Positions 55,783 through 63,067 of a stretch of DNA of 64,000 nt are shown here, piece after piece. The notes under the pieces are model-generated. The model had not been told where the DNA came from, ran no database searches, and was given only the letters and a program-made list of their open reading frames with translations. A program made the translations under genes and the position numbers. Where the stretch lies: contig NZ_AP023321.1 of the NCBI RefSeq assembly GCF_015140235.1, positions 920,501-984,500 of the forward strand. The letters are read 5' to 3'. The stretch is from Solibaculum mannosilyticum. Its GTDB lineage: Bacteria > Bacillota > Clostridia > Oscillospirales > Acutalibacteraceae. Numbering within the stretch: the first letter of the stretch is position 1; each line of letters starts with the position of its first letter.

Positions 55783-56733
55783 TTATTGACCTTCCCTGCA
55801 GTATTCCAAAGGCGTTTTTCCCTTGACCTCCCGGAAGGCGGCTGCGAACTTGCTGGCGCTGTCGTATCCTACCAGGCCAGCGATTTCCGCCACACTGGTC
55901 TGCATTTCCTGCCGGAGCAAGAGACCTGCATGGTCCATACGGAAACAGCGCATATAGGTGTTGAGCGGCTGTCCATAGATCGACTTAGAGCACTCCTTCA
56001 GCGCAGTGGCCGGGATTGAGAACCGCTCAGACAATTCTGCGATGGTATAATGTCGCTCCAGATCTTCTGTCAGCAGACGGTGCGCTGCCTTTACCTTCTC
56101 CACCTGGGATTTATAAAAATAGGGTTTCTCTGTCTCCCTGCCCAGCTCCAAAGCGTTCAGATACAGCAGCAGCTCCAACACCTTGATTCGAAAATAGGGA
56201 AGTTTGATCTGCTCCGGCACGGCATAAAGTTCCTGAAAGATGTGATCTGTGGAGGACGCTCTATGGATCACCTTTGGGTGCCGTCCGGAGCAGAACTTCT
56301 TTTGCAGCCGGGAAAGATCCACTGGGAATTCCCGAACCCACTCCCGTAGGGCCTGTTCGGCCTGGGGTAGAACAAAGCCGATGGTAAGACCGTGATAGTG
56401 GGCCAGCGGGAAGGTGAAATGCCCCCGATGTTCCAGCCGGCGGTCCAGCTTCATATCCCCGGCCTCCACATAGGAAAAGGTATCCGGGCCGGACTGATAT
56501 TCCATCCGTCCCTGCCGGCAGTAGTCGATACACAGCAGGTCTTCGGCGGTACAGAATACCGAGTCATAGCCCTCCATATGGAAATCGTTATACATCAGAA
56601 AGACACCGGGAAAGAGGTCATATTGGGTCATCATACCCTCACCGCTATCGCTGTGAAACTGGAATACACGGCACCCGCCGCTTTCCGCCAAGGGAGGGGG
56701 AAATCCCTCTCCTGTCAAAAACATCTCCGACAC
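55783..56733 (-). CDS. AraC-family transcriptional regulator
   Basis: About 316 residues. N-terminal sensor region about 1-210 (YbtA-like, unknown ligand), C-terminal double helix-turn-helix about 215-316 with HYTIAELSERFSIPATALK and SVAEIAGLVGYDSASKFAAAFREVKGKTP (second helix-turn-helix). GTG 56733 fits GAGAGGAG at 8 nt; an ATG 18 bp upstream overlaps the ecfA stop. Lies between ecfA and the ABC pair, so it probably activates one or both. Two-gene ABC plus AraC is the arrangement of yersiniabactin-type uptake loci. Confidence 0.9.
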   Translation of the reverse strand: MSEMFLTGEGFPPPLAESGGCRVFQFHSDSGEGMMTQYDLFPGVFLMYNDFHMEGYDSVFCTAEDLLCIDYCRQGRMEYQSGPDTFSYVEAGDMKLDRRLEHRGHFTFPLAHYHGLTIGFVLPQAEQALREWVREFPVDLSRLQKKFCSGRHPKVIHRASSTDHIFQELYAVPEQIKLPYFRIKVLELLLYLNALELGRETEKPYFYKSQVEKVKAAHRLLTEDLERHYTIAELSERFSIPATALKECSKSIYGQPLNTYMRCFRMDHAGLLLRQEMQTSVAEIAGLVGYDSASKFAAAFREVKGKTPLEYCREGQ

Positions 56734-56747
56734 GCTGATATCTCCTC

Positions 56748-58130
56748 TCAAAGCCGCAGCACCCGGTCGCAGGCCCGCTGCATAAATTCCTGGTCGTGGG
56801 TGACCACCAGAACGATTCGCCCCTGCCGGACCAAAGCCCGGATCACTTTGGAAACCTCCACCATGCGGGCATAGTCCAGGCCGCTGGTCGGTTCATCAAA
56901 AATCAGCACGGGCTTTTCGGAAAGCAGTGCCGTAGCTACTGCCAACCGTTGTTTCTGCCCACCGGAAAGGGACATAGGGTGCCGCTCCCGAAAGGGCAGA
57001 AGTTGGAGGCTCTCCAGGACCTCCGCAAATTTTTCCTTTGGCGCGTCTGGGGCAGACATTTGGCACTCGCCCCATACACTGTCAGAAAAAAGCTGGTGGT
57101 TGACATCCTGCATCACGCAGAAAGAGACTTTCTGCCTCTCTTTGCGATCCAGCGCCTTGCCGTGGAGCAGGACGCGCCCGGATTGCTCCCGAAGCAACCC
57201 GCACAGACAACGGGAAAGCGTCGTCTTGCCCACACCGTTTGGGCCGGTGATGGCGACGGCTTCTCCCGGTCGGGCAGAAAAGGACAGGTTCCGAAATACC
57301 GGCGTCCCCTTTTGAAAGGCACAGGACAAGCTCTCCACAGACAGTCCCGTTTCCGTTCCCGCCGGTTCCGCATAAGGAAGCTTACAGATTGCCGGAATCA
57401 GGGTGCGCAGCTCCAGCCGCTCCCGCTCCTGGTTGGATAACGCACAAAATTCCTCACGGGTGAAGATACGCTCCAGAACGCCGCTACGCAGATACAGCGC
57501 GCGGTCAATAAGATCGGTAAGGAAATACAGCCGGTGTTCCGCAATGATGACTGTATGCCCCTGCTGTTTCAGATAAGCGATCTGGTCATGAAGATGGGAG
57601 ATCGCCTCCTGATCCAGATTGGCTGTGGGCTCGTCCAGTACATAAATCACCGGCCCCATGGCATAGACAGAAGCGAATGCCAAAAGCTGTTTTTGTCCAC
57701 CGGACAGTGAGAAAATATTCCGCCCCTGCAATTCGTTAATGTGCAGCGCCTTCATGGTTTCCGATACTCTGCGGCGGATCTCCTCCGGAGGACGGCCTTC
57801 ATTTTCCAAGCCGAAGGCCACCTCGCTGTCCGTATCTAGATTGAAAAACTGGGACTTTGGATTTTGAAAGACGGAGCCCACCTGACGGGCCAGTTCATAC
57901 ATGGGGGTTTTCTGCGGATCAAGACCGTCCACATTCACCCGACCGTCCAGGCGGCATCCAGGCGTAAAGGCGGGGATTAGGCCGTTGATCAGCTTGGTTA
58001 CCGTTGTCTTTCCACAGCCGGAGGCTCCACAAAGCAGGACACACTCTCCGGGGGCGATGGATGTGCTGATCCCGGAAAGTATCTCCTGGCTTTCTTCATA
58101 GCCAAAGGATACCTGTTCCAATGAGATCAT
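56748..58130 (-). CDS. Fused double-ATPase energy-coupling factor (EcfA1-EcfA2)
   Basis: 460 residues with two ABC ATPase domains in one chain. Walker A1 GASGCGKTT (about 36) and signature LSGGQKQ; Walker A2 GPNGVGKTT (about 293), signature LSGGQKQR and IFDEPTSGLDY. Most ECF modules use two separate ATPases; the fused type is the usual partner of MptD-type S components. ATG 58130 with GGAGGTG. Drives uptake of the substrate bound by the S component. Confidence 0.9.
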   Translation of the reverse strand: MISLEQVSFGYEESQEILSGISTSIAPGECVLLCGASGCGKTTVTKLINGLIPAFTPGCRLDGRVNVDGLDPQKTPMYELARQVGSVFQNPKSQFFNLDTDSEVAFGLENEGRPPEEIRRRVSETMKALHINELQGRNIFSLSGGQKQLLAFASVYAMGPVIYVLDEPTANLDQEAISHLHDQIAYLKQQGHTVIIAEHRLYFLTDLIDRALYLRSGVLERIFTREEFCALSNQERERLELRTLIPAICKLPYAEPAGTETGLSVESLSCAFQKGTPVFRNLSFSARPGEAVAITGPNGVGKTTLSRCLCGLLREQSGRVLLHGKALDRKERQKVSFCVMQDVNHQLFSDSVWGECQMSAPDAPKEKFAEVLESLQLLPFRERHPMSLSGGQKQRLAVATALLSEKPVLIFDEPTSGLDYARMVEVSKVIRALVRQGRIVLVVTHDQEFMQRACDRVLRL

Positions 58131-58142
58131 CGTTTCACCTCC

Positions 58143-58820
58143 CTATTGTATCACAAATGAGCATATCAGCAAGGCAAGTCCTGCCAGCATTCCCACCAGA
58201 TCCGGAAGCCACAGATGCAGCGATATGGCGCTTGTCTTACGCGTGGGATTTTCAATGCCGCGGGTGACCGCTGCGGCAGAAAGCTCCTCTGCAGTCTCTG
58301 TCGCCGATACCATGAGCGGCACAACAGTACACTCCAGCTTGGCAAGTCCCCGGATGCTGCGCAGCTTCATGGCATCTCGAATATAGCCGATCTCCTCCCG
58401 GATTGCCGGAAAGTATCGAAGGGTCACAGAGATCGCTACGATCAATTTCTGCGGCACATGAAGCTGATGCAGCCCCAGGATCAGATACCGGAGCGGTGTG
58501 CATTTCAGCATCAGGGAACCGATCATCAGACAAGGAAACATCCGGCGGATATAGGTAGCAAAAATGGTAAAGCTGGTGGCGATGATACCGGGAGAAGCCG
58601 GTAAAATCACTTGCTGGAAAAAGACTAGTGCCCCGTAGCCGATTAACCATTTGACCGCCATGCTGACGCGGCCATGAAGGAGTATCAAAAGCAGGATGAG
58701 GCTGATCAAGGCCAGCTCCATCCAGAGGGTGTGAGGACGAAATGCGATGATGTTAGCGGCTAACAGCATCCAGAGACCAGCGCGCGGATCAAAAATAGTT
58801 TGATGGGTGTCGCGCTCCAT
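58143..58820 (-). CDS. ECF transporter membrane coupling protein EcfT (CbiQ-like)
   Basis: 225 residues with five or six membrane helices and the cytoplasmic coupling motif AMKLRSIRGLAK (Ala-Arg-Gly type) near 150, followed by VTRGIENPTRK. ATG 58820 lies one base after the MptD stop. 12 bp from ecfA. Confidence 0.85.
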   Translation of the reverse strand: MERDTHQTIFDPRAGLWMLLAANIIAFRPHTLWMELALISLILLLILLHGRVSMAVKWLIGYGALVFFQQVILPASPGIIATSFTIFATYIRRMFPCLMIGSLMLKCTPLRYLILGLHQLHVPQKLIVAISVTLRYFPAIREEIGYIRDAMKLRSIRGLAKLECTVVPLMVSATETAEELSAAAVTRGIENPTRKTSAISLHLWLPDLVGMLAGLALLICSFVIQ

Positions 58821-58821
58821 C

Positions 58822-59427
58822 TCAAACCAGCCCCGCTTTTTCAAAGTGCTTGCGGAACATCAATCGGGCGATCAAGCCGCCGATGATTGCTCCGACAATG
58901 GGTGCCAGGAACAGTACCACCAACATTCCGTTGGAAGACAGGGCCCTCAGCGTGTTTATATAGTCTGTCGGCATCCCCTGCTCGGTGATCTGCCGCAGGA
59001 AGTCCTCCCGCATCAGCCAAATGGGCAGCGGAGAGCCCACCATGCCTATGGAAAACAGGACAAAGGAAATCAGATTTCCTGTCATGCTCCGATAATGAGT
59101 GGCGATACGGATGATCTCTGCCAGTCCACAGGCAAGAACGAAGGAAATCAGGATCACCAAGGTGAACTGTCCGGTGACATAGTAGATCAAGCCGGTAATC
59201 AGACCCATCAGCAGCACAGAGCCTATTTTCTGCACTTTGGCACACATCATCAGATATGGAATGCCGGTAAACAGGGCGATAAAGCCAGGCATCAAGATCC
59301 ACAGCAGCGGGTGAAGCCCGCCCATGAGCATGAAAGCAAAGTTGATCACAAAATAGATGGCAGAGAAAATTCCCACCGTGATGACATCCTTGCCGCCCAT
59401 GGCACGGCTTTTGAGTGGTTCAGACAT
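58822..59427 (-). CDS. MptD-family ECF transporter S component
   Basis: 201-residue membrane protein of the Trep_Strep/MptD group, with five or six helices. Starts MSEPLKSRAMGGKDVITVGIFSAIYF in two segments; conserved end KHFEKAGL. Binds the substrate of the ECF importer; substrate unknown for this group. First gene of a six-gene minus-strand cluster running to 52140. AGGAGAG upstream of ATG 59427. Confidence 0.85.
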   Translation of the reverse strand: MSEPLKSRAMGGKDVITVGIFSAIYFVINFAFMLMGGLHPLLWILMPGFIALFTGIPYLMMCAKVQKIGSVLLMGLITGLIYYVTGQFTLVILISFVLACGLAEIIRIATHYRSMTGNLISFVLFSIGMVGSPLPIWLMREDFLRQITEQGMPTDYINTLRALSSNGMLVVLFLAPIVGAIIGGLIARLMFRKHFEKAGLV

Positions 59428-59440
59428 ATTGCACTCTCCT

Positions 59441-59458
59441 TTAGTTAGGTATAACTAA
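59441..59458. promoter_or_regulatory. Palindrome resembling a DtxR/IdeR metal-repressor operator
   Basis: TTAGTTA-GGTA-TAACTAA, perfect 7-bp arms, just upstream of the ribosome site of the MptD-type gene. The known DtxR/IdeR consensus TTAGGTTAGSCTAACCTAA is close in layout. Could link the cluster to iron or manganese status. Confidence 0.5.
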
Positions 59459-59641
59459 TCTGCGAGGGAAAAGATTGGGCACATGGCACCCTCCTCACAT
59501 CCTTTGATTTTACAGAGTGCTGTCCATTTCATCCGCTCCAACTGGATGGTTATACTCCATTTGGTCGAAAATATTATTTTAAACTGTGGATACCTCCACA
59601 TTACAGTGCCTATGAGAAATAAGACAGCCTACGCCAACCGC

Positions 59642-59670
59642 TTGACAAAACCCATCATTCGAGTTACTCT
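59642..59670 (+). promoter_or_regulatory. Candidate promoter of the MobC leader
   Basis: TTGACA (59642) with 17 bp to TACTCT (59665). The -35 is perfect, the -10 weak. Confidence 0.4.
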
Positions 59671-59757
59671 TTTTGTAAGACAGGAAGAAGTACAACGCCC
59701 TGAACTGCAATGCCCTGTCCACGTCTCAAAGCAGTTCGGTGGAAGAGCAAAAACAGG

Positions 59758-59807
59758 AAGCCATACACGGCCCGAACAGACAGTTTCGGATTGTGTATGG
59801 CTTTTTC
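59758..59807 (+). terminator. Terminator or attenuator in the MobC leader
   Basis: AGCCATACAC (59759-59768) pairs with GTGTATGGCT (59793-59802), followed by TTTTTC. It lies between the candidate promoter and the short frame, so it may control read-through. Confidence 0.7.
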
Positions 59808-59835
59808 ATTTTCTGGACGGAAAGGAGGCCCCATC

Positions 59836-59907
59836 ATGGCGCAGGGCAGGTTGCCAACACCGGCCCCGCAGGTCCTTAACCTCGAAAAGTGGAGCTTTTC
59901 GGGATAA
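59836..59907 (+). CDS. 23-residue leader peptide or small protein
   Basis: ATG 59836 preceded by AAAGGAGG at a 7-nt spacing; 23 codons (MAQGRLPTPAPQ then VLNLEKWSFSG) and TAA. The end of the frame can form a CGAAAAG/CTTTTCG hairpin (59883-59901). Sits between an attenuator and the MobC-like gene; may be a leader peptide. No known family recognised. Confidence 0.45.
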   Translation: MAQGRLPTPAPQVLNLEKWSFSG

Positions 59908-59968
59908 GACAGGAATAGCCGCTTGAAAGTCCTGCTTTCAACAGATTTTACAGATATGATGTTTGAAA

Positions 59969-60008
59969 CTTTCCCCCGAAACCGTTGTAAGACGGCTTCG
60001 GGGGAAAG
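59969..60008 (+). promoter_or_regulatory. Hairpin covering the MobC ribosome site (also possible oriT structure)
   Basis: CTTTCCCCCGAA (59969-59980) is the exact complement of TTCGGGGGAAAG (59997-60008). The right arm overlaps AAAGGAGG, so folding would hide the ribosome site. Confidence 0.7.
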
Positions 60009-60017
60009 GAGGAACGA

Positions 60018-60581
60018 TTGAGCCATAGAAAACCTACCGTTTCCATCACTGTCCGCTTTTCAAAGGCCCTTGCCAGACGAATAGAAGAGAGGGATAAGCA
60101 GGATCACCAGAGCATTTCCATGCTCCTGCGCCGCTATACGGAGCTGGGGCTGAACGGGAGGAATTATGCCCGACAGACCGATCCAATGAGAAACATTATC
60201 CGTGAAGGAATTATCCATTCTGTAAGACAGCAAACCGACCGCATTGCCGCGTTGCTTAACCGGCTGATCATTCTCTCAGCCGGCAGCTACTATGCCGCCC
60301 TCGCTTTTGTGACTGCCTTCATGGATCAGGGTTTCTACACCTCGGTTGAGAAAATCGGGCACATCGCCAGACAGATGGGGCTGGACTACGTCAGCGGATG
60401 GAAAAACCTACTGGAATCCGGCATGAGCGAGTTGAACCGCGCCATTGTCAAGCGCCCGGAGCGGCCTGTGCTGTCCAAGGCAGACCCCAGTTATGAGGAG
60501 ATGTGTTCCCCGGAATTTAGCTTTGACAGCTATGACTCCGATAATTTGGAAAGAAAGCAGGTTATTTTGTCTTTGCATTGA
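60018..60581 (+). CDS. MobC-like relaxosome protein, probably truncated
   Basis: 187 residues from TTG 60018 (AAAGGAGG upstream). N-terminal ribbon-helix-helix-like region (KPTVSITVRFSKALARRI, helix, SISMLLRRYTELGLNG), then a central helical part (about 55-130). This layout fits MobC/relaxosome DNA-binding proteins of mobilizable elements. The last residues (about 182 onwards) come from DNA that overlaps the end of the ClC gene on the other strand, so the original C-terminus is likely missing. No relaxase or integrase follows. Confidence 0.6.
   Translation: MSHRKPTVSITVRFSKALARRIEERDKQDHQSISMLLRRYTELGLNGRNYARQTDPMRNIIREGIIHSVRQQTDRIAALLNRLIILSAGSYYAALAFVTAFMDQGFYTSVEKIGHIARQMGLDYVSGWKNLLESGMSELNRAIVKRPERPVLSKADPSYEEMCSPEFSFDSYDSDNLERKQVILSLH
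60561..60571 (+). repeat. 11-bp direct repeat, right copy
   Basis: GTTATTTTGTC; spans the stop codon of the ClC gene (minus strand) and the point where the MobC-like frame loses family character. Confidence 0.5.
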
Positions 60582-61848
60582 TAAAAGTAGGTTCCAGTTT
60601 GGAATAGGTGATTCGCTGGCTGGAATAAAGACTGTAGGACCCGCTCATGAGATAACTGATGGCGCAGGCAAAAGCAAAAGCCAATACATTGCCGCTGCCG
60701 AATAGTTCGATACTCAAGATTATGCTGGCGATAGGGCAATTCACTACTCCACAAAATACCGATACCAATCCCAAAGCAGCGGCAAAGCTGGGATCCAATC
60801 CTAAGAATTGACCGGCTACACATCCAAAAGTACTGCCGATAAAGAAGGCGGGGACAATCTCGCCGCCTTTAAACCCTGCTCCTAATGTGAGAGCCGTCAG
60901 AAGGATCTTGAGGAGAAAGGCTTCCGGCCTGGCATGTCCGCCCAAAGCAAGACCGACAATGTCCATCCCTGCACCGTTGTAGTCTCGAGTGCCGATCAGC
61001 AAGGTGATTATGACGACCAATCCACCGCCGACAGCGGCTCGAAGATAGGCATTGGTGAGAAAACGGCGGTAGAGATAAGAGGATAAGTGCATGGCTTTGC
61101 AAAAGAGGATGCTGACCAAAGCGCAAGCAAGTGCCAATAAAGCGATGCGCCAGGTCAAATCAAATCCTTGGGAATTTAGAAGATTGATGTGATAAGCCAC
61201 CGGTTGAACGCCAAAGAATAAGGAGATTTTGTAAGAGACCAAGGAGCTGCAGATGCAGGGAAGAAAGGCGGAATAGTGAAAAATTCCAACGCTGATGACT
61301 TCCATACTGAAGAGGGTAGCTGTAACAGGGGTACCGAATAAGGCGCTGAAGAGACCGCTCATACCGCACATGATGAGGATATGTTCCTGTTTTTCACTGA
61401 GCCTTAGACAACGTCCTAAACCGCTGCCCAAACTGCCGCCGATCTGAAGGGCGGCGCCTTCTCGGCCAGAAGACCCTCCGCATAAATGGGTCAGCACAGT
61501 ACCTATAAAAATCAGTCCAGCCAGACGCAGGGGAGGACGTTTGTTTTCACGGATACTTTCCAGGATTAAATTGGTACCTCGATCGTTGTCCAGTCCGGCA
61601 ATGTGATAGAGCCATGCGATGACGATGCCGGCGACAGGAAGCAGGTATAGGAGCCACGGAAGCTGAAGACGGATATCGGTGGCTTTATCCACTGCATAGT
61701 GAAATAAGGTCCCCACGAGACCGCATACGATACCTGCTCCGCCCGCAATAACTGCCGACTTTAGCAGCATGAAAACGTAAGGTTTACAAGCGTTAAAACG
61801 TCCGTGGAAAAATGAACGGAATTTTTCCGCAGTCCAAAGCTCACCCAT
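60562..61848 (-). CDS. ClC-family chloride channel/antiporter
   Basis: 428-residue membrane protein with about ten to twelve helices. GSSGREGAALQIGGSLG (about 125) holds the gating Glu of the GREG motif, so coupled exchange is expected, and FGTPVTATLFSMEV (about 165) is conserved. GSGIP-type motif is not clear. No C-terminal CBS domains. ATG 61848 with AAGGAG 8 nt upstream. Chloride or fluoride as substrate not resolved. Confidence 0.9.
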   Translation of the reverse strand: MGELWTAEKFRSFFHGRFNACKPYVFMLLKSAVIAGGAGIVCGLVGTLFHYAVDKATDIRLQLPWLLYLLPVAGIVIAWLYHIAGLDNDRGTNLILESIRENKRPPLRLAGLIFIGTVLTHLCGGSSGREGAALQIGGSLGSGLGRCLRLSEKQEHILIMCGMSGLFSALFGTPVTATLFSMEVISVGIFHYSAFLPCICSSLVSYKISLFFGVQPVAYHINLLNSQGFDLTWRIALLALACALVSILFCKAMHLSSYLYRRFLTNAYLRAAVGGGLVVIITLLIGTRDYNGAGMDIVGLALGGHARPEAFLLKILLTALTLGAGFKGGEIVPAFFIGSTFGCVAGQFLGLDPSFAAALGLVSVFCGVVNCPIASIILSIELFGSGNVLAFAFACAISYLMSGSYSLYSSQRITYSKLEPTFINAKTK

Positions 61849-61901
61849 GCCCTGATCTCCTTTTGCACCCTTCTGGGATAGTACATTCACAACTAATCTT
61901 T

Positions 61902-61931
61902 ATTGTACCATAATCCGATATTTCGTGACAA
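61902..61931 (-). promoter_or_regulatory. Promoter of the ClC gene
   Basis: Minus strand TTGTCA (61926-61931), 18 bp, TACAAT (61902-61907). Confidence 0.65.
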
Positions 61932-62010
61932 AATGGAATCCGCCAAACTTTTTCTCTTGTGTCCCTGTGATTTCGTCGGAAATGGTAAGAATCCTTCGTT
62001 TCCATCAACA

Positions 62011-62045
62011 AACCCGCCAACAAAAATGGCTTTTGTTGACGGGTT
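62011..62045 (-). terminator. Possible terminator after the helicase loader gene
   Basis: AACCCGCCAACAAAA pairs with TTTTGTTGACGGGTT (one mismatch, 62011-62045). T content after the stem on the minus strand is low. Confidence 0.5.
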
Positions 62046-62077
62046 ACTATACAGGGTATTTTGTAAAAATTCGGGAG

Positions 62078-63064
62078 TTAATATCCCATCCGCTTTTGCT
62101 GACGGATATCCCGTCCCATGAACACCAATCGATCATATCCGCCGATGATGCGGGAGGTGATACGCTGGGTGTATTTGTCGTTTAACTCCTGCATTGTGAG
62201 ATTGGTATTAATGATGGTGGGCTTTGCCGACAGCAGACGGGAATTGATGAGATTATAAATCGACGCGGTGACAAATTGGGTGGTGAATTCCGTCCCCAAA
62301 TCATCCAAAATCAGAAGATCGCATTCCATTAGACTGCGGGCGCTGTCGTCGTTTGAACCGCGCCCGAACTTTTCCTGCTCCAGCTTGGACATAAGATTCT
62401 GCACCGATCCATACACCACACCGAAGCCGCGGTCTATGGCCGCTCTGGCGATGGAAAGCGATAGATGAGTTTTACCCAGACCAGTGGGACCCTGCATCAA
62501 GATACTGGAGGAATGAAGGGAAAACGTATCGGCGTAATGCTGACAGTAGTCCAGGATGGTTTCCATCTGCTGGCGGGGCGAAACACCGCCGTGTTCCAGC
62601 GGGGCAAGATCGTAGTATTCCAGGGAAAAATGATCGAAATCACAGGATGCAATGGGCGTCAGGGAATTGATGCGGCGATAAGCCTCTTTGCGCATCAGCT
62701 CCTTGAGACATTGGCACTGACCGTCGTCGGTGAAACCTTCGTCCTCGCAGATAGGGCAAACCGGATGCAGGTCCAAATAATCGATGGGATAGCCATGCTG
62801 GAGGAGAAGGGTGTTGTACCGTTGCTGAAGCTGTTTGTTGTGGGCGGTGAGACGATCCATCTGCTGTTGGATATCCCCAGTAGCACCCAAAACCGAACGG
62901 GCCGCTTCTAAACTGGTCTGGGCCAGACGACGCTCGATCTCCAGAACCTCAGGGATTTTTTGAGCGATTTCCTGGCGACGTTGGGCCTGCTGCTGGCGGA
63001 CAAGACCTCGCCGGCGGGAGAGCTCATCCAAAGCCGCCCCATAGATTTCCCGGCCGTATCCCAT
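62078..63064 (-). CDS. dnaI: DnaC/DnaI-type helicase loader
   Basis: AAA+ ATPase of 328 residues that loads the replicative helicase. N-terminal helical part, then a zinc finger with CPICEDEGF and CQC (about 108-125), Walker A GPTGLGKTHLS (about 195) and Walker B DLLILDDLGTEF (about 250). Zinc-finger placement is that of DnaI. AAGGAGG precedes ATG 63064; 3 bp from the DnaD-domain gene. Confidence 0.9.
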   Translation of the reverse strand: MGYGREIYGAALDELSRRRGLVRQQQAQRRQEIAQKIPEVLEIERRLAQTSLEAARSVLGATGDIQQQMDRLTAHNKQLQQRYNTLLLQHGYPIDYLDLHPVCPICEDEGFTDDGQCQCLKELMRKEAYRRINSLTPIASCDFDHFSLEYYDLAPLEHGGVSPRQQMETILDYCQHYADTFSLHSSSILMQGPTGLGKTHLSLSIARAAIDRGFGVVYGSVQNLMSKLEQEKFGRGSNDDSARSLMECDLLILDDLGTEFTTQFVTASIYNLINSRLLSAKPTIINTNLTMQELNDKYTQRITSRIIGGYDRLVFMGRDIRQQKRMGY

Positions 63065-63067
63065 AGA

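Larger units (their letters stand above)
59428..60017. other. Intergenic regulatory region of the accessory module
   Basis: 590 bp between the diverging ECF cluster and the MobC-like gene. Contains the metal-type palindrome, a plus-strand TTGACA-like promoter (59642-59670), a terminator (59758-59807), a 23-residue frame (59836-59907) and a 12-bp hairpin over the MobC ribosome site. No full gene seen. Confidence 0.6.

Noticed and set aside
59483-59926. 147-codon plus-strand frame in the intergenic region
   Set aside because: No ribosome site, no family, passes through the terminator and the 23-residue frame.
52140-60581. Transposase or integrase in the accessory module
   Set aside because: No DDE, serine or tyrosine recombinase motif in any frame of this stretch; only the MobC-like gene hints at mobility.
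61849-62010. Fluoride riboswitch upstream of the ClC gene
   Set aside because: The conserved core of the crcB motif was looked for and not found; only a promoter is seen.
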